A stretch of 62,693 bases of DNA from positions 1 through 62,693 of the forward strand of contig JBJLGD010000008.1 of NCBI GenBank assembly GCA_045565015.1, read 5' to 3'. This stretch comes from GCA-2697345 sp045565015. Lineage in GTDB: Bacteria; Pseudomonadota; Alphaproteobacteria; Rhodobacterales; Rhodobacteraceae. Position numbers and translations under genes: made by a program. Positions 8,740 through 17,341 of this stretch are shown in pieces. The notes under the pieces are model-generated. The model was not told the origin of the DNA. It made no database searches and saw only the letters and a list, made by a program, of their open reading frames with translations. Each line of letters begins with the position of its first letter. Positions within the stretch are counted from its first letter, which is position 1.

Positions 8740-8893
8740 TTTGAGGCTCTCTGCGTTGCCAGAAATAAATCAATCCGGGACCTATCTGTAAATTGCGCTC
8801 ATAATGTACTTCTTGAGTGGATCGAGTTTCAACAAACAATTTAATAAGCATATTACCATACGTTTTTGTATCTGGGATGAATTGATAATTCAT
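8732..8893 (-). CDS. Small unrecognised protein upstream of TauE
   Basis: An open frame of 53 codons beginning MNYQFIPDTKTYG and ending QRREPQNG. Its TAA falls just inside the permease gene, so the two overlap by 8 bases in different frames. This overlap, the mixed polar and aromatic composition (an amphipathic core, LIKLFVETRSTQEVHYERN) and the absence of any other explanation for the gap suggest a real gene. The ribosome-binding site is weak. I recognise no family. The protein has no signal peptide or membrane segment, so it should be cytoplasmic; it could be a regulator of, or accessory to, the permease. Existence is moderately supported, function unknown. Confidence 0.55.
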   Translation of the reverse strand: MNYQFIPDTKTYGNMLIKLFVETRSTQEVHYERNLQIGPGLIYFWQRREPQNG

Positions 8894-8894
8894 C
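8876..8894. repeat. Inverted repeat GATGAATT-GAT-AATTCATC
   Basis: A perfect 8-base inverted repeat around a 3-base centre. It covers the start codon of the small ORF ahead of the TauE/SafE gene. It could be an operator or an mRNA hairpin masking the start. AT-rich palindromes of this size can arise by chance in this genome. Confidence 0.35.
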
Positions 8895-9104
8895 ACTCTA
8901 TTTAGCCGCTAAATTTTGGTTTTTACAAACAGTTTTATTTTTAATTTAGCCTTCTGAGTTGAATTATTTGAAATTGACTGTTCCATTTACTAGTATGCTA
9001 TTATAAAATTTTACTTGAGATAGCTAAAATATCAAGAACTACAATTTTTGGTTTTAAGGTTAACTAATAGCGATATAGTCGGTTTAAATGTAGCTAGGGA
9101 CAAC

Positions 9105-10574
9105 ATGTACAACAATAAACATATTTGGGCTCGAAAAATTGGGTTCGGTTTTGGAGAAAATGATAACGTCCCGAATGATATCAATGCTTGGAACAACAAA
9201 CAAATTGATAAAAGTTTTGAAACAATAGGTGTTTTAACTAGATCTAGTAAACCAGTACTTTGGCCGGAAGAATATGATTTTTCTTTTGAAGAGCGACTAC
9301 GGCGTGCCTATCGGTACGATAGTGAAAGAAAAGACATCGAAAGATCTAAAGATCTGAGTGGTTTTGAGAAAAAGAGTCAAATTAAAGCCTTAAGATCTGA
9401 AACAGACGTTTCTTTACTGGATGTTTACCGTTTCTGGAATTCTGCAATCTACAGCGAAGATATGATTAAGCAGAGGTTCACGCATTTTTGGACAAACCAT
9501 TTTACAATTGGAGGCGGTGGTCGAAGAAACTTCGTAATAGGAGATTTCATAAACCGGGTTATTTATAACAATTTGAATTCATCCTTTGAGAACATGTTGT
9601 ATGAAGCAACAAGTCATGTAGGCATGTTGGATTATTTAGATAACGCAGATAGTGTTGGAGAAAAATCAGAGTCAGCACTTTGGGATAAAAAACGTGGAAG
9701 ATTATCAGGATTAAATGATAACCTTGCTCGAGAACTCTTGGAACTTCATAGTGTTTCTCCATCAAGAAACTATACGGAAGAAGATATAAGAAATTCGGCA
9801 AAAATTTTAGCGGGTTGGGGGGCAAATATAGATTCGTTAATACCAAAATTTAAAAGGGAACAAAGACGACACAATTCATCCCCAGGTTCGTTAAAGAGAT
9901 TTATAATAGAACCTTACTTTAAGCATCGAGCTGAGCCTGGAAAGAAGATAGTCCTTGATCAAAAGTTTGGTGCTGGAAAAAAAACGCTAAGAAAACTGAT
10001 CAATATGCTATCAAAAGACGATTCAACGGCAAGATATTTATCCAAAAAACTGGCTATTCATTTTGCTGGAGAAAGTGCGTCTGAAGGTGAGATACAATCT
10101 ATCTATGAAGTCTGGAAAGAGTCCGCGGGTGATTTGCAGGAAGTTCATAAAGAGGTTATTAGGATTACTAAATCAACCTCAGCGAAAAAGTTTCTGTGGC
10201 CATCAACTTGGATGTTTCAAGCTATTAGGGTTTCAGGGGCCAATATTATGCCGGGTTTCAATGAGGAGGACTGGTTTGGACAACCTAATTCGGAACCAAG
10301 AAACATTCTTGAGGAGATCGGGAATAGTTTTTGGGAGAACAGACAGCCTGATGGCTACTCAGATAAAAAAGAGGATTGGATCTCAACAGAGCATTTTGAT
10401 CGTCGTGTAAGGATTGCGACGAGAATCTCAGCATCTAACCCGTCAAAGACTGGCGAAGAAATAGCACACATTCATGATTTTTCGGATAAAACTAAATTAG
10501 CAATTGATAAAGCAAAAACGAATAAAACTAAAATGATCGTAGCGCTATGTAGTCCAGATTTTATGGAGGTTTAA
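9105..10574 (+). CDS. DUF1800 protein
   Basis: Large protein of family DUF1800, whose biochemical role is not established. Signatures seen: FTHFWTNHF in the first third, then NLARELLELHSV and NSAKILAGW, which are typical of the family, and a C-terminal section on wing-like repeats ending LCSPDFMEV. I prefer the ATG at 9105 (489 residues), which has AGGGA just upstream and places a typical N-terminus (ARKIGFGFGEND); a TTG at 9048 would add 19 residues. No signal peptide is evident. The stop is immediately followed by the DUF1501 start, so the pair is co-translated, as is usual for these two families. Confidence 0.85.
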   Translation: MYNNKHIWARKIGFGFGENDNVPNDINAWNNKQIDKSFETIGVLTRSSKPVLWPEEYDFSFEERLRRAYRYDSERKDIERSKDLSGFEKKSQIKALRSETDVSLLDVYRFWNSAIYSEDMIKQRFTHFWTNHFTIGGGGRRNFVIGDFINRVIYNNLNSSFENMLYEATSHVGMLDYLDNADSVGEKSESALWDKKRGRLSGLNDNLARELLELHSVSPSRNYTEEDIRNSAKILAGWGANIDSLIPKFKREQRRHNSSPGSLKRFIIEPYFKHRAEPGKKIVLDQKFGAGKKTLRKLINMLSKDDSTARYLSKKLAIHFAGESASEGEIQSIYEVWKESAGDLQEVHKEVIRITKSTSAKKFLWPSTWMFQAIRVSGANIMPGFNEEDWFGQPNSEPRNILEEIGNSFWENRQPDGYSDKKEDWISTEHFDRRVRIATRISASNPSKTGEEIAHIHDFSDKTKLAIDKAKTNKTKMIVALCSPDFMEV

Positions 10575-11723
10575 ATGATAACGCGTAGACATTTTCTTTC
10601 TGGAACCGGTGCCGGGTTATTTCTATCTGGGTACCCTGTTCACGGTTTTACAAAAAATGCGATTAATGGCAGAATAATTGTACTTTTATTAGAGGGTGGA
10701 ATGGACGGTTTATTGGCAGTTCCACCAGTAGGAGATGATAGCTTATATAAACAGCGAAAAGACTTAGTCGCCTCAAACCCATTAAAATTAAACCCGCTTT
10801 TTGGAATTCACCCTAACTTCAAAAACTTTTCTCAAATGTTAGCAAGTGATCAAGCATCGATTATTCATGCAACCTCTTTCCCTTACGTTGGAAGATCACA
10901 TTTTGAGGGACAAAATGTATTGCAAGGAGGTTTAAAAACGCCATTTTCTATAAAAACAGGTTGGCTCGGACGAGCGATGGATACAGCACAAATAGCCGGA
11001 AAAGCAATGTCTCTAGAAACTCCATTATTGATTAGAGGGGCAAGTGATTTTGAAAATTTCTATCCAGCTCGAATTAAACATACAAGAAAACCTTCTTCAA
11101 AACTGTTAGACCTCATCCAAAGTACCCATGAGTTAGATATGCAGCAAGTGATAGAAAAGTTGAAACAAAGATCGTTGGGTATGGTGGGCATGAATACGCG
11201 AAACCTCGCACGCGATCCTTTAAGTTTGGCATCTGAGGCAGGTAGGTCAATGAGAAACGAAACTGGTCCCAGAGTAGCAGTCATCAAGATTCCGCAGTTT
11301 GATGATCATGCAGAAATTGGCCGCGATATAGGTCATCATCCTGAACTATTTACTTTGGTTGATCAAACAATTGCAAAATTAAAAAATGAATTAAAAGAAC
11401 AATGGTCTAATACTATTATTCTTACCATGACAGAATTTGGTAGAACGGTTAAGGAAAATGGATCAGCTGGAACTGATCATGGCTATGGATCAGTTGGTTT
11501 GCTGGCGGGTGGGTTGATAAAGCGTTCAAGCGTGATTGCAAACTGGCCAGGACTAGCTAATCGAGAGCTTTATGAGGGGCGTGACTTATATGCGACCATT
11601 GATTACCGTGCAGTATGTGCGGCCTGCGTGGAGGCTGCTTTTGGGTTGGATCATTCGGTTATTAGTGAAACTGTATTTAGAGACAAAAATATACCTAGAA
11701 TTTATAGGCATATTTTTGGCTGA
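10575..11723 (+). CDS. DUF1501 protein, Tat-exported
   Basis: A 382-residue protein of the DUF1501 family, related to the alkaline phosphatase/sulfatase fold. The N-terminus TRRHFLSGTGAGLFLSG is a clear twin-arginine signal, predicting a folded, possibly metal-containing periplasmic protein. Family motifs are present: LLEGGMDGL near residue 40, SFPYVGRSHFEGQN around 100-115, and TEFGRTV with GTDHGYGS near 290-310. It directly follows the DUF1800 gene without a gap. The enzymatic activity of this pair is unknown. The stop codon lies within a small downstream gene, so three genes are probably translated as one unit. Confidence 0.88.
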   Translation: MITRRHFLSGTGAGLFLSGYPVHGFTKNAINGRIIVLLLEGGMDGLLAVPPVGDDSLYKQRKDLVASNPLKLNPLFGIHPNFKNFSQMLASDQASIIHATSFPYVGRSHFEGQNVLQGGLKTPFSIKTGWLGRAMDTAQIAGKAMSLETPLLIRGASDFENFYPARIKHTRKPSSKLLDLIQSTHELDMQQVIEKLKQRSLGMVGMNTRNLARDPLSLASEAGRSMRNETGPRVAVIKIPQFDDHAEIGRDIGHHPELFTLVDQTIAKLKNELKEQWSNTIILTMTEFGRTVKENGSAGTDHGYGSVGLLAGGLIKRSSVIANWPGLANRELYEGRDLYATIDYRAVCAACVEAAFGLDHSVISETVFRDKNIPRIYRHIFG

Positions 11724-12039
11724 TTATCTCAAAAATAGCCTATATCCATTTATTCTTCTATTTGTGATCGTAAGCTCTGTGCATGCTGACTCTAATGTAA
11801 AATGTATACAAGAATTTTTAAAAAAAACGGCTTTTGATCCAGGGTTGGTGGATGGGAAGTGGGGTAAAGGTACTGGAGTTGCTATCAATTCCTTGTTTGA
11901 CCAAGTGGGTTTAAATAAAAAAGGTCAGGAGGTTACAGTAGAGCAGGCAAACGAAATATGTGCAGTTTTAAAAAGTGATAAATATAAAGAGATCTTAGAG
12001 TTGGGTCAGTTCAAAATATTTAGTATAGATATAAAGTAA
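11716..12039 (+). CDS. Small secreted protein with peptidoglycan-binding-like domain
   Basis: Probably starts at TTG 11716, overlapping the DUF1501 stop by 8 bases; a longer frame from 11572 lies inside DUF1501 and is not credible. The 107-residue product has a signal peptide (hydrophobic stretch YPFILLFVIVSSVHA, cleavage after VHA) and a short helix bundle, CIQEFLKKTAFDPGLVDGKW, followed by GTGVAINSLF. This resembles the PG_binding_1 fold, in which an xDGxxGxxT loop joins helices. It may be a periplasmic partner of the DUF1501 protein. Family assignment is tentative. Confidence 0.6.
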   Translation: MADYLKNSLYPFILLFVIVSSVHADSNVKCIQEFLKKTAFDPGLVDGKWGKGTGVAINSLFDQVGLNKKGQEVTVEQANEICAVLKSDKYKEILELGQFKIFSIDIK

Positions 12040-12095
12040 CATAGGAATTCTTTTATCTTTCTTGACAAAAACTTTATCAAATACGACCAAGACTA

Positions 12096-12842
12096 TTAAA
12101 GTTTTTTATTGGTTAACTTCCCTATTTGATCTTTAATTACCTGTCTTTTTATCTCAACTACTTCACCTGGTTTTAGGTCTAATAATCGAAACGGACCGTA
12201 ACCAATGCGGATTAACCGGTTAACGGAAAAACCAACATGTTCTAGTGCTCTTCTTATTTCTCTATTTTTACCTTCGCGTATGCCTATAGAAAGCCAAGCA
12301 TTTGCTCCTTGCTGTTTATCAATATTGATATCCATTGGCTTAAAATGCTCGCGACCAACCTTGATACCACTTTTTAACGGGTTGACTGCCTCCTCAGTTG
12401 GACGTCCCCTGACTCGTACTCGGTACTTTCGGACCCAACCTGTGGAAGGAAGCTCAAGATTTCGTTTTAACTGACCATCATTTGTAAGAAGCAGTAAGCC
12501 TTCAGAATTGATATCAAGCCTACCTATACTCATAACTTTCGGCATATGATCAGGTAATGCTTCGAAAACTGTTATTCTACCTTTCTCATCTTTAGTAGAA
12601 GTTACTAAATCTAACGGTTTATGATATCGCCATAGTCTGGTTTGTTGTTCTTGACCTACCGTTTTACCGTTAACGGTAATCAAGTCTGTTTCTTGTAGGT
12701 TTAAGGCCGGACTGCTAATCAGAGTTCCGTTAACCCTTACTTTACCTTGTAATATTAGTTTTTCAGCCTCTCTTCTAGAACAAATCCCTCTTCGGGAAAG
12801 AATTTTAGCGATTCGATCGCCTGGGTTTACTTTAGAATTCAT
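12096..12842 (-). CDS. rRNA pseudouridine synthase, RsuA/RluB family
   Basis: 248 residues with an N-terminal S4 RNA-binding domain (about 8-60, ILSRRGICSRREAEKLI) and a catalytic domain carrying GRLDINSEGLLLLTNDG, in which the Asp of GRLD is the catalytic nucleophile. It isomerises a uridine in 23S or 16S rRNA; the S4 plus short catalytic domain fits RluB (23S U2605) best, although RluE/RsuA cannot be excluded. It is divergent from tadA, a common alphaproteobacterial arrangement. Confidence 0.9.
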   Translation of the reverse strand: MNSKVNPGDRIAKILSRRGICSRREAEKLILQGKVRVNGTLISSPALNLQETDLITVNGKTVGQEQQTRLWRYHKPLDLVTSTKDEKGRITVFEALPDHMPKVMSIGRLDINSEGLLLLTNDGQLKRNLELPSTGWVRKYRVRVRGRPTEEAVNPLKSGIKVGREHFKPMDINIDKQQGANAWLSIGIREGKNREIRRALEHVGFSVNRLIRIGYGPFRLLDLKPGEVVEIKRQVIKDQIGKLTNKKL

Positions 12843-12916
12843 TGAGATACCTTAGACTGGTTGTAAAGATTTGTTAAACTTTTAGTTTCGTTGCTTCAAC
12901 AATAGAATGATAGAAA

Positions 12917-13366
12917 ATGAAATTTAAAAATCATATGCAGATAGCTTTGGATGAAGCAAAAGCGGCTGGAAGTCGTGGAGAAATTCCCGTGGGAGCCGCT
13001 GTGGTATCGTCCGAAGGAGTGTTAATATCTCGATCAGGAAATCAAACTCGAGCGTTGTCTGACCCCTCAGCTCATGCTGAAATGTTAGCAATAAGAGAGG
13101 CATGTAAAATACTCAATTCTGAAAGAATACCGGATTGTGATCTCTATGTCACGCTAGAACCATGTGCTATGTGTGCGGGGGTAATCTCAAACTCCCGAAT
13201 AAGACGTTTATATTTTGGAGCTTCTGATAGTAAGTCGGGTGCTGTGATCCATGGTGCGCGTATTTTTGAACATGCCCAATGTCATCATAAGCCCGAAGTT
13301 TATGACTCTATAAATATCACTGAATGTGAAAATCTTTTAAAAGAGTTCTTTAAAGTGCTAAGGTGA
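12917..13366 (+). CDS. tadA: tRNA-specific adenosine deaminase
   Basis: Converts wobble adenosine 34 to inosine in tRNA-Arg(ACG). The 149 residues carry the cytidine-deaminase zinc motifs: H53-A-E55, with the Glu as proton shuttle, and P-C83-A-M-C86. The N-terminal MQIALDEAKAAGSRGEIPVGA is typical of TadA rather than of guanine or cytosine deaminases. Essential in most bacteria. The start ATG has only a weak Shine-Dalgarno. Confidence 0.93.
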   Translation: MKFKNHMQIALDEAKAAGSRGEIPVGAAVVSSEGVLISRSGNQTRALSDPSAHAEMLAIREACKILNSERIPDCDLYVTLEPCAMCAGVISNSRIRRLYFGASDSKSGAVIHGARIFEHAQCHHKPEVYDSINITECENLLKEFFKVLR

Positions 13367-13479
13367 ATTACCTAATAAAATATTGAATTTATGACTCAAT
13401 TATATAATGAGTGTTCTTTATCTTGTGTGTGATGGTTTAGGGAGATAAACAGTTTCTAAAGATAGTACGGAGCTTTAAT

Positions 13480-13767
13480 ATGGCAATTGATATTGAAACT
13501 GCTCGAAAAGTAGCAAAGTTGGCAAGAATAGCCATAGACGATAATGATCTTCCCCGAGTGGCGAGTGAGCTTTCGGGCATCCTTTCATTCATGGAGCAGT
13601 TAAATGAAGTGGATATTTCTGGGATAGAACCTATGACGTCAGTAACACCTATGGAACTCAAACGCAGACAGGATCAAATAACCGATGGTAATCAGCAGAG
13701 TTCGGTGCTGGCTAATGCGCCAGAAAATAAAGAAGGTTTTTTTGTTGTACCAAAGGTAGTTGAATAA
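13480..13767 (+). CDS. gatC: Asp/Glu-tRNA amidotransferase subunit C
   Basis: 95-residue stabilising subunit of the GatCAB complex, which amidates misacylated Glu-tRNA(Gln) and Asp-tRNA(Asn). The N-terminal ARKVAKLARIAID and the following SGILSFMEQLNEVD are typical of GatC. The final base overlaps the ATG of gatA, so the two are translationally coupled. gatB is not in the window. The start has an AGGAG-like site (ACGGAGC) close upstream. Confidence 0.95.
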   Translation: MAIDIETARKVAKLARIAIDDNDLPRVASELSGILSFMEQLNEVDISGIEPMTSVTPMELKRRQDQITDGNQQSSVLANAPENKEGFFVVPKVVE

Positions 13768-15254
13768 TGACTGAGTTAACAGAGCTTACAATTGAAGAAG
13801 CTCGGGATGGATTAAGGAAAAAGACTTTTAGTGCTGTTGAGCTTACTAAAGCGTGTCTAAAATCTGTTGCAGAAGCTAAAGAGTTAAATGCCGTGGTGCA
13901 TGACACTTCAGAGTTAGCTATTAAGCAGGCTTCCAATGCGGATGTAATTTTGAGTAAAGGCGTAGGTAAGTCTTTGTGTGGTATACCTATTGGGGTGAAG
14001 GATCTATTTTGTACTAAAGGTGTTCATACTCAGGCTGGTTCGCACATTCTGGACGGCTTCAAACCAGAGTATGAGAGTACAATTACGAAGCAACTGTGGG
14101 AATCTGGGGCTGTAATGCTTGGTAAACTCAATATGGATGAGTTTGCGATGGGTTCCTCCAATGAGACATCGACATATGGCAACGCAATTAATCCTTGGCA
14201 AGAAGTTAATGTTTCAAGAAAGCTCGTTCCAGGAGGTTCCTCTGGCGGTTCAGCTGCAGCAGTAAGCGCAGATTTGTGTTTGGGTGCAATCGGCACAGAT
14301 ACTGGTGGTTCCATTCGGCAGCCGGCAGCCTTCGTGGGTATAACAGGTCTTAAACCCACTTATGGTAGATGTTCTAGATGGGGAGTGGTGGCATTTGCGT
14401 CATCTTTAGATCAGGCTGGTCCGATGACAAAGTCTGTTAGGGATGCAGCGATTTTGCTGAAAACAATGTCTGGTCATGATGAGAAAGACTCCACAAGCGC
14501 GGATTTGCCCGTGCCAGATTTTGAAAGTTTTTTGAACGGAGATATTAAAGGGAAAAAGATTGGAATACCACGAGAATACCGTCTTGATGGTATGTCAAAT
14601 GAAATTGAAAAACTTTGGTCTGATGGCATGAAAATGCTTGAAGAAGCAGGAGCAGAAATTATTGATATTTCGTTGCCTCATACTAAATTTGCACTACCCG
14701 TTTATTATGTTGTTGCGCCAGCAGAGGCTTCATCAAATTTAGCCCGTTATGATGGGGTTAGGTTTGGACATCGAGCTGAATTATCTCTTGGTGATGGGAT
14801 CACAGAAATGTATGAGAAAACCCGTGCAGAAGGTTTTGGAGATGAAGTAAAAAGACGAGTTATGATTGGGACTTATGTTCTTTCAGCGGGTTTTTATGAT
14901 GCTTACTATAATAGAGCACGAAAAGTACGAACTTTAATTAAGAACGATTTTGAAGCAGTTTTTAATCAAAATATCGATGCGATTTTAACCCCGTCTACGC
15001 CTTCTTCAGCATTCGCTATTGGAGAGATGGAAAATGTTGACCCGGTTCAGATGTATTTAAACGATATATTTACAGTCCCTGTTAATTTAGCTGGGTTACC
15101 TGGTATCTCGGTTCCAGTTGGATTAGACAAAAATGGATTACCGCTGGGTCTTCAATTGATTGGAAAACCGTGGCAGGAAGGCGATATGTTGAATATCGCA
15201 TATAGTTTGGAGAAGTCAGCTAGTTTCGATGCGAAACCTAAAAAGTGGTGGTAA
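13767..15254 (+). CDS. gatA: Asp/Glu-tRNA amidotransferase subunit A
   Basis: Glutaminase subunit (495 residues) that releases ammonia for tRNA amidation. The amidase signature triad is complete: K78 in GVKDLFCTKG, cis-Ser158 in PGGSSGGSAAAVS, and nucleophile S182 in GTDTGGSIRQPA. Length and C-terminus match GatA. It is coupled to gatC by a one-base overlap. The presence of GatCA implies that Gln-tRNA and/or Asn-tRNA are made indirectly in this organism, as is usual in Alphaproteobacteria. Confidence 0.96.
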   Translation: MTELTELTIEEARDGLRKKTFSAVELTKACLKSVAEAKELNAVVHDTSELAIKQASNADVILSKGVGKSLCGIPIGVKDLFCTKGVHTQAGSHILDGFKPEYESTITKQLWESGAVMLGKLNMDEFAMGSSNETSTYGNAINPWQEVNVSRKLVPGGSSGGSAAAVSADLCLGAIGTDTGGSIRQPAAFVGITGLKPTYGRCSRWGVVAFASSLDQAGPMTKSVRDAAILLKTMSGHDEKDSTSADLPVPDFESFLNGDIKGKKIGIPREYRLDGMSNEIEKLWSDGMKMLEEAGAEIIDISLPHTKFALPVYYVVAPAEASSNLARYDGVRFGHRAELSLGDGITEMYEKTRAEGFGDEVKRRVMIGTYVLSAGFYDAYYNRARKVRTLIKNDFEAVFNQNIDAILTPSTPSSAFAIGEMENVDPVQMYLNDIFTVPVNLAGLPGISVPVGLDKNGLPLGLQLIGKPWQEGDMLNIAYSLEKSASFDAKPKKWW

Positions 15255-15263
15255 ACTGATAGG

Positions 15264-15875
15264 ATGAAGTGGAAAAAATTTATGATGCGAACAGCTATAC
15301 TTTTCAGTGTTATTGTTTTTTCAACGGCGTGTGTGCCCACTACTGAGCAGTATGCTAACAGTATGAACTCAGTTTCTAATGTTGTGGAAAGCTCTCTTAT
15401 TACGGGAAGAAAAGCTATAGAGGATGCACTAACAAAACCAAAAAAGAGAGACTTAAATAACGAAACAGCTGAGAATCTCGGCAATGCATCTATATCTGAT
15501 GAGCAGAATTTTGAAGCAGTTTCGAGTAGAGAGACTATAGAATCAGATGCAAAGCGCCGGAAAAGGCAAAGCGCTAAATATATCTTAATTAAACCGGTAG
15601 AGGTTCCTGTACGCCCCAGAATCAGACACTTAACACCAATTCAATTTGCTGTTTCCACAAAGCATCCAGTAGGTAAAAGAATGTATACAAGGCTAAACGT
15701 AAGTATTGGAAATGTTACGAAGCCATGCTCTAAATATCAATCAGATGAATTGGCGCAGTTTGTTTTTCTAAAGTCTGGTGGACCAACCTTTGATAGTCGT
15801 GGAGTTGATCCTGATGGAGACGGATACGCTTGCGATTGGGATCCGGCGGTGTATCGTAACCTGAAGAATAATTAG
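15264..15875 (+). CDS. Lipoprotein with C-terminal excalibur-like calcium-binding motif
   Basis: 203 residues. The N-terminus has a basic head, a hydrophobic core and a lipobox ending STAC, so the mature protein should be a lipidated envelope protein. A middle low-complexity, basic linker (about 65-130) is followed by a C-terminal segment with GVDPDGDGYACDWDP, which resembles the DxDxDGxxCE motif of excalibur calcium-binding domains. Function unknown; an envelope or cell-wall role is plausible. It sits 3 bases before an N-acetylmuramoyl-alanine amidase gene and 9 bases after gatA. Confidence 0.7.
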   Translation: MKWKKFMMRTAILFSVIVFSTACVPTTEQYANSMNSVSNVVESSLITGRKAIEDALTKPKKRDLNNETAENLGNASISDEQNFEAVSSRETIESDAKRRKRQSAKYILIKPVEVPVRPRIRHLTPIQFAVSTKHPVGKRMYTRLNVSIGNVTKPCSKYQSDELAQFVFLKSGGPTFDSRGVDPDGDGYACDWDPAVYRNLKNN

Positions 15876-15878
15876 CTA

Positions 15879-16556
15879 TTGTTAATTTCTAGCCCATCCC
15901 CAAATTTTAATGAACGAAAAGGGTTGGTAAGACCTAATATAGTTATAATACATTACACAGCGACACAGAGCTTTGAAGAAGCAAAAAAAACACTCTGCGA
16001 TAAAGGCTCTGAGGTCTCGGCGCATTATTTAATTTCTGAAGACGGATTAATATTAAATTTAGTAGATGAGCTAAAGCGCGCTTGGCATGCTGGAGTAAGT
16101 AAATGGGGTAACATCTCAGACATAAATTCTTACTCCATCGGTATAGAATTATCTAACGATGGGTTTTCACCGTTTGGCGAAAAATTAATGATCAGTTTAG
16201 AGCTTTTACTAAAAGATATTTTGAATAAATGGAATATTCCTACCCACAGAGTGCTAGCCCATTCAGATATTTCACCAGGAAGAAAAATTGATCCGGGAGT
16301 TAAGTTTGATTGGAATAGACTTGCACGAAATAAGCTTGCTATTAGGCCCAAGATAACAAATGTGAAAACGCTGAGTGAAGAAGATTTTGTTAAATCTTTA
16401 TCCTTATTCGGTTATAATTCAGAAGTATCTTTTGAAACGCTGTTAAGTGCGTTTAGAATAAGGTTCAATCCGCTTGGTGTTGGCAGTTTAACAGCTGAAG
16501 ATGTAGGACTAGCGAAGAACCTTAGTTTAAATTATCCGATTGACCTTACGGTTTAG
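15879..16556 (+). CDS. N-acetylmuramoyl-L-alanine amidase (AmpD/AmiD type)
   Basis: 225 residues, amidase_2 fold. Zinc-site and signature motifs are VIIHYTATQS (first zinc His), YSIGIELSN and AHSDISPGRKIDPG (second His and Asp). A C-terminal three-helix, peptidoglycan-binding-like segment (about 165-225) resembles that of AmiD. The TTG start has no signal peptide or lipobox, unlike E. coli AmiD, so a cytoplasmic muropeptide-recycling role (AmpD-like) is likely. The gene ends just 20 bases before the RNase P RNA. Family confident, substrate less so. Confidence 0.86.
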   Translation: MLISSPSPNFNERKGLVRPNIVIIHYTATQSFEEAKKTLCDKGSEVSAHYLISEDGLILNLVDELKRAWHAGVSKWGNISDINSYSIGIELSNDGFSPFGEKLMISLELLLKDILNKWNIPTHRVLAHSDISPGRKIDPGVKFDWNRLARNKLAIRPKITNVKTLSEEDFVKSLSLFGYNSEVSFETLLSAFRIRFNPLGVGSLTAEDVGLAKNLSLNYPIDLTV

Positions 16557-16575
16557 GGTAATTAAAGGTCATCGA

Positions 16576-16943
16576 TGCGGTTGGCTGGATGGCTGCGGGT
16601 TAAAAGACTCGAGGAAAGTCCGGACTCCATAAAGCAACGGTGCCGGATAACTCCCGGCCAGGGTAACCTGAGGGAAAGCGCAACAGAAAGTATACCGCCT
16701 CTTTAGAGGTAAGGGTGAAATGGTGAGGTAAGAGCTCACCACACGGTTGGTAACAAACGTGGTACGGCAAGCCCCACCGGGAGCAACGCCAAATAGGAAC
16801 CTACTGGATGTAAATCCAAAGCTGCTTTAGCTTTTTTGGTTCGGGTTGGCGGCTTAAGGAATGCAGGTAACTGTATTTCTAGATGAATGGCCATACAAAG
16901 AGTTTCAACTCTTGGACAGAATCCGGCTTATAGGCCAACCGCA
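16576..16943 (+). ncRNA. rnpB: RNase P RNA, type A
   Basis: Catalytic RNA of ribonuclease P. Its ends pair as P1 (TGCGGTTGGC at 16576 with GCCAACCGCA ending at 16943). Conserved blocks are present in order: GAGGAAAGTCCGGACTCC, ACAGAAAG, the AAATAGGAACC-type region, TAGATGAATGGCC and ACAGAATCCGGCTTATAGG. Length (about 368 nt) is normal for Alphaproteobacteria. It lies directly after the amidase gene and before rpmG. Confidence 0.97.
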
Positions 16944-16997
16944 CTTATTAGTAAGTTTAAAAGTGCTAATTTGGATTGAAAGCATTTCGGTTTATTG

Positions 16998-17025
16998 TTG
17001 ACTTACGCGTGCATGATAGTAAAAG
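16998..17025 (+). promoter_or_regulatory. Putative sigma-70 promoter of rpmG
   Basis: TTGACT at 16998-17003 and TAAAAG at 17020-17025, separated by 16 bases. Together they would start transcription about 39 bases ahead of the L33 gene. It is the best match in the rnpB-rpmG gap. Promoter prediction by eye is uncertain. Confidence 0.4.
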
Positions 17026-17070
17026 ACTGGTTTTACAGATACGAACTCAGCGAGTATAAGGATTTCTATA

Positions 17071-17238
17071 ATGGCAAAACCAACCACCATAAAGATAAGG
17101 TTAAACTCGTCAGAGGGTACAGGACATTTTTATGTAACAAAGAAAAATGCAAGGACTATGACTGAGAAAATGGTTGTAAGAAAATATGACCCGGTAGCAA
17201 GAAAGCACGTAGAATATAAAGAGGGTAAAATTAAGTAA
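17071..17238 (+). CDS. rpmG: 50S ribosomal protein L33
   Basis: 55-residue ribosomal protein beginning MAKPTTIKIRLNSSEGTG and containing the family features GHFYVTKKNARTM and KYDPVARKHVEYKEGKIK. It lacks the zinc-binding cysteine pairs, so it is the C-minus form typical of Proteobacteria. A start site AAGGA lies about 10 bases upstream. An intrinsic terminator follows 27 bases after the stop. Confidence 0.95.
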   Translation: MAKPTTIKIRLNSSEGTGHFYVTKKNARTMTEKMVVRKYDPVARKHVEYKEGKIK

Positions 17239-17265
17239 ATTGATTGTTTTAATTAATTTTCATTA

Positions 17266-17296
17266 AGAACCGTTATTTGACGGTTCTTTTTTTTTA
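17266..17296 (+). terminator. Intrinsic terminator after rpmG
   Basis: Stem AGAACCGT/ACGGTTCT (8 pairs) with loop TATTTG, followed by a run of nine or ten T. It ends the short rpmG transcript and separates it from the GST gene. Confidence 0.85.
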
Positions 17297-17341
17297 AGTA
17301 TTATTGCTAATTCATTATAATTTTTTGAGTGGAGGCAAGAA

